A DNA stretch of 64,000 nucleotides from Microbacterium sp. SLBN-154 (lineage in GTDB: Bacteria; Actinomycetota; Actinomycetes; Actinomycetales; Microbacteriaceae), in assembly GCF_006715565.1 (NCBI RefSeq), contig NZ_VFNL01000001.1, positions 186,001 to 250,000 on the forward strand, written 5' to 3'. Every line of letters starts with the position of its first letter. Position 1 is the first letter of the stretch. The notes beneath the pieces are model-generated. The model did not search any database. It saw only the letters and a program-made list of their open reading frames with translations, and was not told where the DNA came from. Positions 1-8,752 of the stretch are shown one piece after another. A program made the position numbers and the translations under genes.

Positions 1-650
1 GAATGCACCGAGAGGAAGCTCGTCGCTGCATCGACACTGTTCTCCCTCCACCTCGCTTTCGCCGCGGCCACCGCCCCGGGACCCAGCAGGTCGACCGCGA
101 TACTCGTGGCGTATACACCCATGTCGAGGAGGGCCCCTCCGCCGAGAGCGGGATCGAGAAGACGACTTTCCGGCGACGGCGCCAGGGACCGGGAGACGTC
201 GATCGCCATACCACGGACGTTGCCAATGGCATGCTCCTTCAACATCGCCCGCACAAAGGCGAGATGAGGGAGGAAACGCACCCACATCGCCTCCATGCAG
301 AACAGACCGAGGTGCGCCGCACGATCGAAGAGCAGTTCAGCGCCGGATGCATTCATCGCGACCGGCTTCTCGACGAGGACGTGCTTTCCGGCCTCGAGTG
401 CGATCAGGGCGTGGCTGACGTGAAAGGGATGCGGCGTCGCGATGTAGACGACATCGATATCGTCTGATTCACATAGTTCTGCGTAGCCGTCGAACGCCAT
501 CGCGATGCCATGATCGCGAGCGAATGCGAGCGCTCGTCGCCCGTCGCGGGACGCGACTCCTCGAACAGCCGCTCCGGCGAGTGGCTGGTCCTCGGCGAAG
601 GCGGTGGCTACTGCACCGGTGCCGAGAATTCCCCAACGCAGCGGCGGCAT
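1..650 (-). CDS. Gfo/Idh/MocA-family NAD(P)-dependent oxidoreductase, 3' part missing
   Basis: This reading frame has no stop inside the window and runs off the left edge, so only the N-terminal ~216 residues are visible. It begins MPPLRWGILGTGAVA, a Rossmann fold with the GxGxxA dinucleotide motif. Later come VVYIATPHPFH and the EKPVA signature (GKHVLVEKPVAMN), with the lysine expected in this family. Members oxidise or reduce sugars, inositols and their derivatives in the cytoplasm with NAD(P). The gene is divergent from the GntR regulator, across a 113-bp gap that contains an AT-rich motif also found before the transporter operon. The substrate cannot be deduced. The family assignment is secure. 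Confidence 0.9.
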   Translation of the reverse strand, partial: MPPLRWGILGTGAVATAFAEDQPLAGAAVRGVASRDGRRALAFARDHGIAMAFDGYAELCESDDIDVVYIATPHPFHVSHALIALEAGKHVLVEKPVAMNASGAELLFDRAAHLGLFCMEAMWVRFLPHLAFVRAMLKEHAIGNVRGMAIDVSRSLAPSPESRLLDPALGGGALLDMGVYATSIAVDLLGPGAVAAAKARWRENSVDAATSFLSVH

Positions 651-660
651 AGTTCTGATC

Positions 661-670
661 ATATATATTC
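661..670. promoter_or_regulatory. AT-rich candidate operator between divergent genes
   Basis: The stretch CATATATATTC lies in the intergenic region between the oxidoreductase and the GntR gene. ATATATTC (663-670) recurs at 6383-6390 in the promoter of the transporter operon. In this GC-rich DNA such a run stands out. A binding site for the adjacent GntR regulator is inferred, not shown. Confidence 0.35.
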
Positions 671-763
671 AAATCATTCGAGAGACCATGACGGCTAGCC
701 TCCCGCGTGCTGGTTCGCGCGCAGGCTAACGTGTGGGGAGTTGCGTCGGAGGGAGACGAGGCG

Positions 764-1540
764 GTGAGCATGACGGAATCGGTCCCGAAGATCGGTCGAA
801 CCGATGCGGCGTACGAGGCGCTCCGCGCGAAGATCCTCCGCAACGACATCCGTCCCGGCGAGCATGTGAAGATCGAGCAGGTCGCCCGCGAACTGAACAT
901 CTCGCAGACCCCGGTGCGGGAAGCGCTCGCACGACTGGAGGCAGACGGGCTCCTCGCCAAGACCCGCTTCCGTGGCTACACCGCCACCCCTATCCTGTCC
1001 GACGCGGAGTTCGAGCAGCTGTTCGAGTTCCGCCAGCTCATCGAGCCGTGGGCCGCCGGGCATGCGGCGCGGAACGCGGGCCCGTCGAGCAGCGCACTCT
1101 CTGACGAGCTCGACCGCATCGCTGGAGAGGTCCGCGGTGTCGGTGCCGACATCGAGAGGGAGCGACCCGACGAGGTGTACAGCCTGCTGAGCGACCACGA
1201 CGTGCGGTTCCACGCGCTGGTGTCCCAGCTGTCCGGTAATCGGCACGTCGCCGACTCCTACGACGCCATGCATTGTCACATGCACCTCTTCCGCAATTAT
1301 CTCGCGGCCCGTGCTGCCGTAGCCGCCGAAGGCCCCGATGAGCTGGCGAGGTTTGACGGGCAGTACACCACGCAACGCGCCGCGCTGGAGACCACGAACG
1401 AGCACCGCGCGATCAGCGCCGCGATCATCGCGGGCGACGAAGAGCGAGCCGCGCGGGAGATGCGAGCGCATGTCTCCCGCGCCGAAGGCCTTGCCCGCGT
1501 CCGCATGGCGATCGTCGCCGCCGCGACCCGCGCGGACTAG
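764..1540 (+). CDS. GntR-family (FadR subgroup) transcriptional regulator
   Basis: This is a DNA-binding repressor or activator of sugar-acid type catabolic genes, of about 258 residues, normal for the FadR/FCD group. The N-terminal winged helix includes the recognition stretch QTPVREALARLEADGL. The C-terminal all-helical FCD ligand domain contains the histidines typical of metal-dependent effector binding (e.g. SDHDVRFHALV). GTG at 764 is chosen because GGAGGGAG (748-755) lies 8 bases upstream; ATG at 770 is also possible. It stands between the divergent oxidoreductase and the convergent epimerase gene, with a 4-bp overlap at the stop codons, so it probably controls this cluster. Confidence 0.9.
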   Translation: MSMTESVPKIGRTDAAYEALRAKILRNDIRPGEHVKIEQVARELNISQTPVREALARLEADGLLAKTRFRGYTATPILSDAEFEQLFEFRQLIEPWAAGHAARNAGPSSSALSDELDRIAGEVRGVGADIERERPDEVYSLLSDHDVRFHALVSQLSGNRHVADSYDAMHCHMHLFRNYLAARAAVAAEGPDELARFDGQYTTQRAALETTNEHRAISAAIIAGDEERAAREMRAHVSRAEGLARVRMAIVAAATRAD

Positions 1541-2775
1541 GCATCCTCGACACCGTTCGCGCGGGCAGCGAACGTCCGGGCCGCGCCGGCGAGACATCGA
1601 TGCGGATCAGCGGCACCGGAGAGGTAGGCACCGGCGACGTGATAGGCGTCGGGGCGCCCCATTGTCATCCGCTCCGGATGAGGCCCGCGTTCATGAGCCC
1701 AGGTGCCCGCCTCCTCAACGTAGTCGCGTCGGGCATCTTCCCAGTACAGGCCGAGGCGCCAATCCCAGACCTCGCCTGGTTGCAGCTCGGCGAGGTGGGC
1801 TGTCGCCGCAATCGCTTCTGTGAGGGGCCAGTGCAGACGGCGTGTGACGACCGGTCTGCCCGTGAAGGTCGTCGTGTACACGACTCCGGAGTCGCCTGCC
1901 GCTCGCCAGCCGACCTCATGACCCCTCCTCGCGAGGTTTCTTGCCCAGTCGTGCAGCGCGTCGGCGGTCGCCGGCTCGGCCCCCGGCCGGGCGTTGAGGC
2001 AGATCCGGGCCCATTCGAAGAGGTGACCGGGCGTGACACCGTACGGCTTGAACTCATCCGACCGATGATTGCGGCCGAAGTCTTTCAACACGCGCCAGGA
2101 CGAGTCGAAGTGCTCGGGCATCAGCCAGTCATGCGCGGCGGCGATGCGTCCCACGAATCGGTCGATGATCCTTCTCGCCTGATCAGCTCGGTCCTCGCTT
2201 CCCAGGGCGTCGGCCGCCGCAAGCAGACCCTCCGCTGCATGCATGTTGGAGTTGGCGCCGCGATAGTCCGGGGCGGTTCCAGGGAATCCGTAAGTGTCGC
2301 GCACGACACCCTCCGGGTCATCCCATGCTGACTCGTCGAGGATGCCGAGAGCGTCATCAAGGAGCTCCCCCGCGCCCGGGATTCCTGCGATCGAGGCGGA
2401 GGAGGCGGCGAGGATTACCTGCGCGAGCAGATAGGACTGCTTAGCGGTCGCCTCTGAAGAGGCATCCCACTGCCACCCGACCGAGTCCCGGAGAGGGCCG
2501 CTGCTCAGGCGGGCCACACCGTGCTCCGCGAGGGCCCCGTAGTCGCCAATTCCAGCCAGGTCGCCTACGGAGAAGACGTGCGTGTAGCGGGCCGTCAGGA
2601 GCGTGGTCGTCGGGACGGGACGAACCTGACCTGACTCGGTTAACCACCCGAATCCATCGCTCATCCGGGACGCCGTGGCGAAGCGGAGCAGCCTGGCGAA
2701 TCGCTCCAGGCGCCAGGTGAGAGAGGGTGCAAGGGCGGGCGCGATGTCGGGCCCGGGTGCGTTCGACTTCACCAC
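1537..2775 (-). CDS. AGE-family (N-acylglucosamine 2-epimerase-like) sugar epimerase/isomerase
   Basis: A 412-residue protein of the (alpha/alpha)6-barrel AGE/YihS group, which interconverts aldoses and ketoses or 2-epimers through an enediol. Supporting stretches are RGANSNMHAAEGLLAA, GHLFEWARICL and the C-terminal DWRLGLYWEDARRDYVEEAGTW. These carry the histidine and glutamate/arginine pattern of the family active site. The GTG start (2775) overlaps the stop of the upstream SDR gene, so translation is coupled and this is the last gene of the minus-strand operon. The exact substrate is unknown; the neighbouring dehydrogenases and kinase suggest a sugar or sugar alcohol. Confidence 0.85.
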   Translation of the reverse strand: MVKSNAPGPDIAPALAPSLTWRLERFARLLRFATASRMSDGFGWLTESGQVRPVPTTTLLTARYTHVFSVGDLAGIGDYGALAEHGVARLSSGPLRDSVGWQWDASSEATAKQSYLLAQVILAASSASIAGIPGAGELLDDALGILDESAWDDPEGVVRDTYGFPGTAPDYRGANSNMHAAEGLLAAADALGSEDRADQARRIIDRFVGRIAAAHDWLMPEHFDSSWRVLKDFGRNHRSDEFKPYGVTPGHLFEWARICLNARPGAEPATADALHDWARNLARRGHEVGWRAAGDSGVVYTTTFTGRPVVTRRLHWPLTEAIAATAHLAELQPGEVWDWRLGLYWEDARRDYVEEAGTWAHERGPHPERMTMGRPDAYHVAGAYLSGAADPHRCLAGAARTFAARANGVEDA

Positions 2776-3536
2776 AGCGTGTACCCCCCATCCACGAGAA
2801 GGACCGAGCCCGTGGCGAAAGTCGAGGCGTCACTGGCGAAGTAGAGCGCCGCGGGTGCGATCTCGCGCGGGGAGGCAACCCTCGCCATCGGCACCTCGTC
2901 CGCCCAGTACCGCCGGAACAGCGGTTCTTCGGGGGCGATGCCGTTCTCCGCCACGAATCCCGGGGCTATCGCGTTGACCCTGACACCGCGGTCTGCCCAC
3001 TCCGCCGCAAGCGACTTGGTGAGATGATGGACACCCGCTTTGGCCGCGCCGTAGGGCGAATGCCATTGTGGGCGGTTCACGATGAACCCCGAAATCGAGC
3101 CGAGGTTGATGATGGAGCCGCGGCGTCGCTCGAGCATGCCGGGCGCCACCAGGCGGGACATTCGGAACACCGAGGTCAGGTTCTTCTCGATGAGGTCATC
3201 CCACTCGCGCTCCGTCATCGTCTCCGACCGCAGGTTGGAACCACGACCGACGTTGTTCACGAGGATGTCGATCTCACCGTAGGCGTCTTGCGCGGCGTCG
3301 ACGGTGAGCCGCGCTTGGTCGGGGTCGGTGACATCGCCCACCGCGTATCCGGCGTCCACCCCGGCTCGGTGCAGAGCGTCGACGGCCTCGACCAAGCGCG
3401 GCTCCTGTCGACCGGTGATCATCACTCTCGCCCCAGCCTCACCGAGAGCCTGGGCGATCGCGAACCCGATGCCCGACGCAGCCCCGGTGACAAGAGCTGT
3501 GCGGTCGGCGAGGGAGAAGAGGTCGAGGACGGTCAT
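2769..3536 (-). CDS. Short-chain dehydrogenase/reductase (SDR)
   Basis: A classical 255-residue SDR. The cofactor motif is TGAASGIG near residues 18-25, followed by NNVG, the catalytic Ser in LGSISG, YGAAK (Tyr/Lys) and the C-terminal LVDGGYTLW. It would oxidise a sugar or polyol hydroxyl, or reduce a ketone, with NAD(P)(H) in the cytoplasm. It overlaps the alcohol dehydrogenase stop upstream and the epimerase start downstream, so it sits in the middle of a tightly coupled operon. Substrate not determined. Confidence 0.9.
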   Translation of the reverse strand: MTVLDLFSLADRTALVTGAASGIGFAIAQALGEAGARVMITGRQEPRLVEAVDALHRAGVDAGYAVGDVTDPDQARLTVDAAQDAYGEIDILVNNVGRGSNLRSETMTEREWDDLIEKNLTSVFRMSRLVAPGMLERRRGSIINLGSISGFIVNRPQWHSPYGAAKAGVHHLTKSLAAEWADRGVRVNAIAPGFVAENGIAPEEPLFRRYWADEVPMARVASPREIAPAALYFASDASTFATGSVLLVDGGYTLW

Positions 3537-4555
3537 CAGTCCGCGCCGCCCTGCGTGACGACCACCTTGCCGCTCTCGCCGCTCAGGAAGGTGGCGAAGG
3601 CCTGATCGAGCTGCTCGACCGGGTACGTGTGCGTCAAGAGCTTGCGCACGGCATCGCGGTTGTTCTGAAGGCGATCGAGGTTTCCCGCAAACTCGTTGTA
3701 ATCGAAGTACTCGCTCCCGAGGATCGAAAGTTCGCGCGGAAGCAGTTCGACACCGACGTCGTCGAACGAGAACCCCTCCTGCCCTCCGACGACCATAAAC
3801 ACACCGTGGTTGCCGAGCAGATCAATGGCCAGTTGCCGAGCGACTTTCTTGCCTGTCGAGTCGAAGGTTAGGTCGACCGCGCCGACTGCCCGAATAGATT
3901 CCTCATCCGCAGCATCCAGCGGGTGACCCCCTAGCTCGGCGACGAGGTTCCTGCGCCACTCGGAGAAGTCGCTGACGTAGATGGGGATGTCAGCGGGGAG
4001 GATGAGTCGTCCGGTCAGCAACAGACCAAGGCCGATCGGCCCGGCGCCGGCTATGTACACGGACCTCACGTCCTGTCGCTCGTGGAGAGCACGCTTCCAC
4101 GCGTGTCCGGTCGTGCCCATCGCGTCGAGGAGCATCGTCGCCAGATCGAACGGGACATCGTCGGGAATCGCGAAGAACTGCTGCTCGGCGATGAGTTCCC
4201 AGGGTCCGTAGCCGCCATCCGTCGTCATCCCGGTGCTGGCGCGCTTCTGGGAGCACAGGCTGGTGTGACCCGCAGCACAGCTGCGGCACGATCCGCAGTA
4301 CTCCTTGAAGTAGATCACACCGCGCGTGCCCACCGGGGTCGAGGTGTTCTGTCCAGCGGCAGCGACCTCGCCCGCGGCTTCGTGTCCGGCGACCACCTCG
4401 GAGCCGTTGAGGAACTGCTCCCGGTCAGTGCCGCAGATGGCGTTGGCTCGGACGCGGATGAGCAGCTGGCCGGGCCCGGGGTCGGGCCACTCATGCTCGG
4501 TATAGGCGATCTGCCCCTGGCCGCGGAAGACAGGTACGAGTGCGCGCTTGGTCAT
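3536..4555 (-). CDS. Zinc-dependent alcohol dehydrogenase (MDR superfamily)
   Basis: A 339-residue medium-chain dehydrogenase. The catalytic zinc ligands are Cys41 (AICGTD) and His58-Glu59 (GHEAAGE). The structural zinc lobe has Cys87, Cys90, Cys93 and Cys101. The nucleotide fold shows AGAGPIGLG. Relatives oxidise sugar alcohols, threonine or galactitol-type substrates. The start ATG at 4555 overlaps the upstream kinase stop by four bases (ATGA), and the stop abuts the SDR gene, indicating one polycistronic unit. The specific polyol is unknown. Confidence 0.9.
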   Translation of the reverse strand: MTKRALVPVFRGQGQIAYTEHEWPDPGPGQLLIRVRANAICGTDREQFLNGSEVVAGHEAAGEVAAAGQNTSTPVGTRGVIYFKEYCGSCRSCAAGHTSLCSQKRASTGMTTDGGYGPWELIAEQQFFAIPDDVPFDLATMLLDAMGTTGHAWKRALHERQDVRSVYIAGAGPIGLGLLLTGRLILPADIPIYVSDFSEWRRNLVAELGGHPLDAADEESIRAVGAVDLTFDSTGKKVARQLAIDLLGNHGVFMVVGGQEGFSFDDVGVELLPRELSILGSEYFDYNEFAGNLDRLQNNRDAVRKLLTHTYPVEQLDQAFATFLSGESGKVVVTQGGAD

Positions 4556-5268
4556 GTGGTTCTCCGTGTTGTGGGATGGGTGGTCGTCGTCGGCGAGACA
4601 TGGATGTCGGATGTGGCCGGTGAACGCACCGGGCCGGCAGCAAGCTGAATCGTGAGTGCGGCCCGCCTGGCATCAGCGAGGACACGAGTCGCATTGGCCT
4701 CGTCCGTGCGCTTGACCCATTCCGTCGCTTCCGACCGCGATCGCCCGAAGGATCGGTGGCGGTCGATCAGCCGGCGGACCCGCTCCCGAGAGTCGACCTG
4801 CAGCCACCACACTTCGTCGAGAAGACCGCCCACCGGAGCCCACTGCGGTGTTTCCTGCAAGAGGTAGTTGCCCTCGATGATGACCAGCGTGTGGTCTGCG
4901 GTGACCTCGACTGCGCCCGCACGCGAGAGCTCACGGGCCCTGTCGAACTCCGGAGCGAAGACCCGCTCCTGTTGTCGGAGACGGAGGAGCAGATGCTCGA
5001 GGCCGGCGGCGTCGAAGGTCTCGGGCGCACCCTTGACGTCCAGCAGTCCCTTCTCCCGCAGGATGGCGTCGTCGAGGTGGAATGCATCCATTCCGATAAG
5101 CACCGACGACGGTCCGATGACGCGGGCGAGCGCAGCGGCGAACGTGGACTTGCCTGCCCCTGGTGCGCCCGCGATGCCGAGGACAGCGCGTCGTCGTGCG
5201 CGAACGGGCAGCTCCACTGCGCGACGCGCCAGCTCCTCGAGCGATGGGAAGTAACGGATCGTCGTCAT
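4552..5268 (-). CDS. P-loop nucleoside/sugar kinase-like protein (FrcK/uridine-kinase type)
   Basis: A 238-residue kinase. The P-loop is GAPGAGKST (residues 34-42), followed by GMDAFHLDD, which resembles the substrate-binding part of the uridine kinase/phosphoribulokinase/pantothenate kinase fold, and by VIIEGNYLL. Relatives annotated FrcK occur in fructose-uptake operons. The reading frame is open further upstream but overlaps the enolase-family gene; ATG at 5268 (MTTIRYF) gives a 4-bp overlap with that gene's stop and the usual family length. It probably phosphorylates a sugar or sugar derivative of this pathway; the substrate is inferred only from context. Confidence 0.8.
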   Translation of the reverse strand: MTTIRYFPSLEELARRAVELPVRARRRAVLGIAGAPGAGKSTFAAALARVIGPSSVLIGMDAFHLDDAILREKGLLDVKGAPETFDAAGLEHLLLRLRQQERVFAPEFDRARELSRAGAVEVTADHTLVIIEGNYLLQETPQWAPVGGLLDEVWWLQVDSRERVRRLIDRHRSFGRSRSEATEWVKRTDEANATRVLADARRAALTIQLAAGPVRSPATSDIHVSPTTTTHPTTRRTT

Positions 5269-6338
5269 GCGGGGAACCCCGCCGGAACGTCGGGATTCCC
5301 CGCATCCTCCCAACCCACTCCCACTCCCGTCGGGGCCGAAACCTGGCCCTCGCGGTCGACGACCGACTCGCCGGCGGCCGGGTTGGTGCTGATGAACGAC
5401 TCGAAGTAGGTGTTGTTGTGAATTGCCATCACCAGATGGCGATGAACGAGGCCGGATCCGTGGACCTCCGCGCGCAGGAGGAACGCATCGGCGAGGTGAG
5501 CGATCCGCATCGCACCGGTGATGCCGCCGCGGTGGCTCGCGCTCGTGCGCACAGCGGAGGCACATCCGGCGACGATGAAGTCGGCGGTGTTCATGTGGGC
5601 GCCGTCGCTCGTCTCGGCCACGAGCAGAGGCACGGTCACCCTTTCGGCCAGCCGCGCGTAGGCATGCACGCTGAACTCACGCATGGGCTCCTCGTAGTAG
5701 AGAAAGTCCTCGTCAGCGAGCGCATGCCCGAGCCAGACCGCTTCCAAGAGGTCGAACCCAGCGGAGCCGTCATACATGAGCGCGACGTCATCCCCGACGT
5801 GCCGGCGCAGGGCGCGGGCGAGGCGTGCATCTTCTCGCGCGTCGCCGAACGCGTGCAGCTTGATAGCGCGGAAGCCGAGCTCCAGGCACTGATCGGCGAC
5901 TTCGAGGTACTCGGAGATTGTCGAGAACGTTGTCGTCGACGCATACGCGGGGATGCTCTCCCTCGCCGATCCGAGCAGCCGGTAAAGGGGAAGACCCGCC
6001 GCTTTCCCGGCGAGATCCCAGAGGGCGACGTCCACGATGCCGATCGTGTAGATCGGGAACTCCTCGACCCGGTCGAGCTCCCACAGACGGTGCCAGAGGA
6101 GCTCGCGCGCGAGCGCGTCCTTGCCGACGAGTTCCTGCCGGAGGCGACGGTCGATGAGGTCGCGGATGATGAGGCCCCGGTGCGCATATGCGAAGCCGCG
6201 CAGTCCCTCGATGGTGCGGATCTCGAGCCACGCAGCCACGTGGGCTCCTTCTGAACCGGGCAGACCCTGGCGCCAGGAGAAGCGTGGCTCCCGAGCTGGG
6301 ACATCCACCAAGTGGACAACGACGTCCGAGATGATCAC
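5265..6338 (-). CDS. Mandelate racemase/muconate lactonizing enzyme-family (enolase superfamily) protein
   Basis: A 357-residue enolase-superfamily enzyme. The N-terminal capping domain is followed by a barrel carrying the three Mg2+ ligands: Asp190 (MYDGSAG), Glu216/217 (YYEEP) and Glu242 (AETSDG). The second-strand base motif reads Lys160-Leu-His162, not the usual KxK. A His293 (EVHGSG) occupies the seventh-strand position. Related enzymes dehydrate or racemise sugar acids such as galactonate, rhamnonate or fuconate. It is first in the minus-strand operon, divergent from the sugar importer. It is shorter than typical L-fuconate dehydratases (about 440 residues), so that role is uncertain. 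Confidence 0.85.
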   Translation of the reverse strand: MIISDVVVHLVDVPAREPRFSWRQGLPGSEGAHVAAWLEIRTIEGLRGFAYAHRGLIIRDLIDRRLRQELVGKDALARELLWHRLWELDRVEEFPIYTIGIVDVALWDLAGKAAGLPLYRLLGSARESIPAYASTTTFSTISEYLEVADQCLELGFRAIKLHAFGDAREDARLARALRRHVGDDVALMYDGSAGFDLLEAVWLGHALADEDFLYYEEPMREFSVHAYARLAERVTVPLLVAETSDGAHMNTADFIVAGCASAVRTSASHRGGITGAMRIAHLADAFLLRAEVHGSGLVHRHLVMAIHNNTYFESFISTNPAAGESVVDREGQVSAPTGVGVGWEDAGNPDVPAGFPA

Positions 6339-6363
6339 GCTGCGAATCCTTTGCCTCGATGGG

Positions 6364-6391
6364 TTGACAAGGACTTCATATCATATATTCT
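6364..6391 (+). promoter_or_regulatory. Candidate promoter for the sugar importer operon
   Basis: TTGACA (6364-6369) is followed after 16 bases by TATTCT (6386-6391), with an unusually AT-rich spacer TTCATATCATATATTC. The ATATATTC part repeats the motif at 663-670. The lipoprotein start is 39 bases downstream. The same region must also serve the divergent enolase-family operon. Confidence 0.4.
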
Positions 6392-6429
6392 TGCAACGCG
6401 CTCCCCTGCGCCAGAGAAAGGATTGCCCA

Positions 6430-7704
6430 ATGACGCGCATTACCCGAGTCGCGACAGTCGTAGTCGCGGCACTCCTCGTGACCGGCTGCAGCAGCCAAGC
6501 TGCAGATCCGAACGAGACGCCCTCCCTGACGATCTGGGTCGACGCCCCCCGCGAAGCCGCGGCCCAGGCGTACGCGGATTCCGTGGAGGGCGACGTGGAC
6601 GTGACAGTCGAAGTCCGCGACACCAACAACCTCGTCGCCGACATCGGACTCGCCAACCGCGCCCAGGAGGGGTGGCCCGATGTCGCCTTCTCCGGCCAGC
6701 CGAACTCCATCGCTCAGCTGAGCGACCCTGACAACGGCTTCGCGGCACCGGTGAACGACCTCGTTCCAGCGGACTTCCTCGACGCCTTCGGCAGCGCCAA
6801 CGTGATCTGCGAGGCCGATGGATCGACCTACTGCCTGCGGAACGACCTCGCGCAGACCGTGCTGTGGTACGACGTCCCGACCTTCGAGGAGCTCGGACTT
6901 GAGGTGCCGGCCACGTTCGAGGAGTTCGCAGAAGTCGCCCAGACGCTACAGCAGAACGGCTACGTCGCAGGAGCGGTCGGCGACAACGCCGGCTACACCG
7001 GCTTCTTCGAGTCGAGTGGATGCACCTTCACCGACCTCGACGGCAACGTGCTCCCCGTCAACCCCGACGCTCCGGAGTGCCAGCGCGTAGTGGAGCTGAT
7101 CGACCCGCTCCTCGACTCGGGCGCGCTGGACCGCCGATCGCCTTTCGACGCGGGATTCGTCGCCGACGTGGCTCAGCAGGGCAAGGTGGCGATGCAGATC
7201 GGCCCTTCGTGGTTCGGCGACTTCGTCTACACCCCCGAGGACAGCTGGGGCGTCGAGCCCGGCCGCACGGGAGCTGCCGCCATGCCGATCTGGGACGGCG
7301 CGGAAGAGCCGTACTCCGGTCAGTGGGGCGGTGGCTACTGGGTCATCTCCAGCCACAGCGAGTACCCGGATGCCGCGGCCGACGCTGTGGAATGGATCCT
7401 GTCCGACGCAGCGACTGTCGAAGCCGGTCCCACCTACCCCGCCTACGGACCGTCGGCGGAGATCTGGGGGGCGAAGACGGCCGCCAACGACTTCTATGCG
7501 TTCGACATCATGCCGGTGCTGACCGCTCAGGCCGCTGTCTTGAACCCCGCGACGAAGTCCGTGCTGTTCGACATCGATGCCGCCTACAAGGCGGAGCTGG
7601 CGGCCCCTATCACTGCAGGCGAAAGCGCAGCCGATGCGCTGCAGGGCTTCGCTCAGGAGGTGCGCAACCTCGCCGAGGAGGCAGGTTACGACGTCAACGA
7701 CTAG
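6430..7704 (+). CDS. ABC transporter sugar-binding lipoprotein
   Basis: A 424-residue extracellular solute-binding protein of the family 1 (maltose-binding-like) type. A lipoprotein signal peptide ends in LLVTGC, with the lipidated Cys at residue 20, so the protein is membrane-anchored outside the cell. The mature domain has the usual two-lobe pattern (GWPDVAFSGQP, PYSGQWGGGYWVIS). ATG 6430 is preceded by an AAAGGA ribosome site. Two permease genes follow directly. It would capture a sugar or oligosaccharide for the CUT1-type importer; the ligand is probably the substrate of the surrounding enzymes. Confidence 0.92.
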   Translation: MTRITRVATVVVAALLVTGCSSQAADPNETPSLTIWVDAPREAAAQAYADSVEGDVDVTVEVRDTNNLVADIGLANRAQEGWPDVAFSGQPNSIAQLSDPDNGFAAPVNDLVPADFLDAFGSANVICEADGSTYCLRNDLAQTVLWYDVPTFEELGLEVPATFEEFAEVAQTLQQNGYVAGAVGDNAGYTGFFESSGCTFTDLDGNVLPVNPDAPECQRVVELIDPLLDSGALDRRSPFDAGFVADVAQQGKVAMQIGPSWFGDFVYTPEDSWGVEPGRTGAAAMPIWDGAEEPYSGQWGGGYWVISSHSEYPDAAADAVEWILSDAATVEAGPTYPAYGPSAEIWGAKTAANDFYAFDIMPVLTAQAAVLNPATKSVLFDIDAAYKAELAAPITAGESAADALQGFAQEVRNLAEEAGYDVND

Positions 7705-7780
7705 GAGCCGCAGCGGTGGGTCGGGCGTTCCTCCTGGCTCCCGGCCCACCGCGCACGATTCAATCAGAAGGGGTGATCGA

Positions 7781-8752
7781 TTGATCGCCGACACAAATCT
7801 CGCAACCACGCGAGCGCCCCGCCGGGACAGTTCCGCCGCACCCAGACCGTCAAGGCAGCGAGGCCGCAGTTCCAAGATGCGGACTCGGTCCAGGGTTGCC
7901 GGAATCATCCTCTTTCTGCCGTTTGCAGCACTGCTTGTGCTTTTCGGGATGGTTCCCGTCGTGATGGCGTTGCTGACTTCGTTTCAACCCACGCGCGAGA
8001 ACCCCGATGGCGGTTTCCAGAACTACGTTGACGTGGTCACCGACTTCCGATTCCTCCCCGCCGCGCTGAATGTACTCACATTCCTCGCGATCTACTTGCC
8101 GGCGATGCTCATAATCGTGACGATCATGGCAATGCTGCTTGACGCCTACAAGTCCAAGTTCAACGCGTCACTCCGGCTGGCCTTCATTGTTCCCAGTGCG
8201 ATCTCGGGGTCCGTCGCCGTACTCGTCTGGTACTTCATGCTCGAGCCGACGCTTAGCCCATTTCGCGGCGCGCTCAACGCAATGGGGATAACGCAGGCCT
8301 CCCAGATTTGGAGCCCCGGAAACCTCGCCTGGATTTTTGCCCTCATGGCTTTCGCGACCGGCGCCGGAAACTGGATCGTGATCCAATACGGATCGCTACA
8401 ATCCATCGACGACGAGCTGCTCGAGGCGGCGAGGATCGACGGCGCCAACGCCTTGCAGCTCGCAGTCCGAATCAAGCTGCCGCTGATCCGAAAGTATCTC
8501 GTCTACATGGCTGTCCTGACTTTTGCGGCAGGCGTCCAGGTTTTCGTCGAACCGCAACTGATTAGCGCCGGCGTCTACGAGGGTCTCGCCACCGACTGGG
8601 CTCTCAACCAGGTGGGCTATTCCTTCGCCTTCACCAATAACGATTTCGCGGGTGCAGCCGCCCTCAGCTTCGTCTTGTTCGTCGTCTGCCTGCTTGCAGC
8701 CCTCTACCTGATCTTCGGCACCGACTTTTTCGAGCGCCGCGAGGAGGAATAG
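7781..8752 (+). CDS. ABC sugar transporter permease (first subunit)
   Basis: An inner-membrane permease of about 323 residues with six predicted segments and the ATPase-contact EAA loop EAARIDGANALQLAV. TTG at 7781 is chosen as start because AGAAGGGG lies 7 bases before it; ATG 7877 would be a shorter alternative that removes an Arg/Ser-rich N-tail. It lies between the binding lipoprotein and the second permease. This is the MalF/UgpA-like member of a CUT1 importer. Confidence 0.9.
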   Translation: MIADTNLATTRAPRRDSSAAPRPSRQRGRSSKMRTRSRVAGIILFLPFAALLVLFGMVPVVMALLTSFQPTRENPDGGFQNYVDVVTDFRFLPAALNVLTFLAIYLPAMLIIVTIMAMLLDAYKSKFNASLRLAFIVPSAISGSVAVLVWYFMLEPTLSPFRGALNAMGITQASQIWSPGNLAWIFALMAFATGAGNWIVIQYGSLQSIDDELLEAARIDGANALQLAVRIKLPLIRKYLVYMAVLTFAAGVQVFVEPQLISAGVYEGLATDWALNQVGYSFAFTNNDFAGAAALSFVLFVVCLLAALYLIFGTDFFERREEE

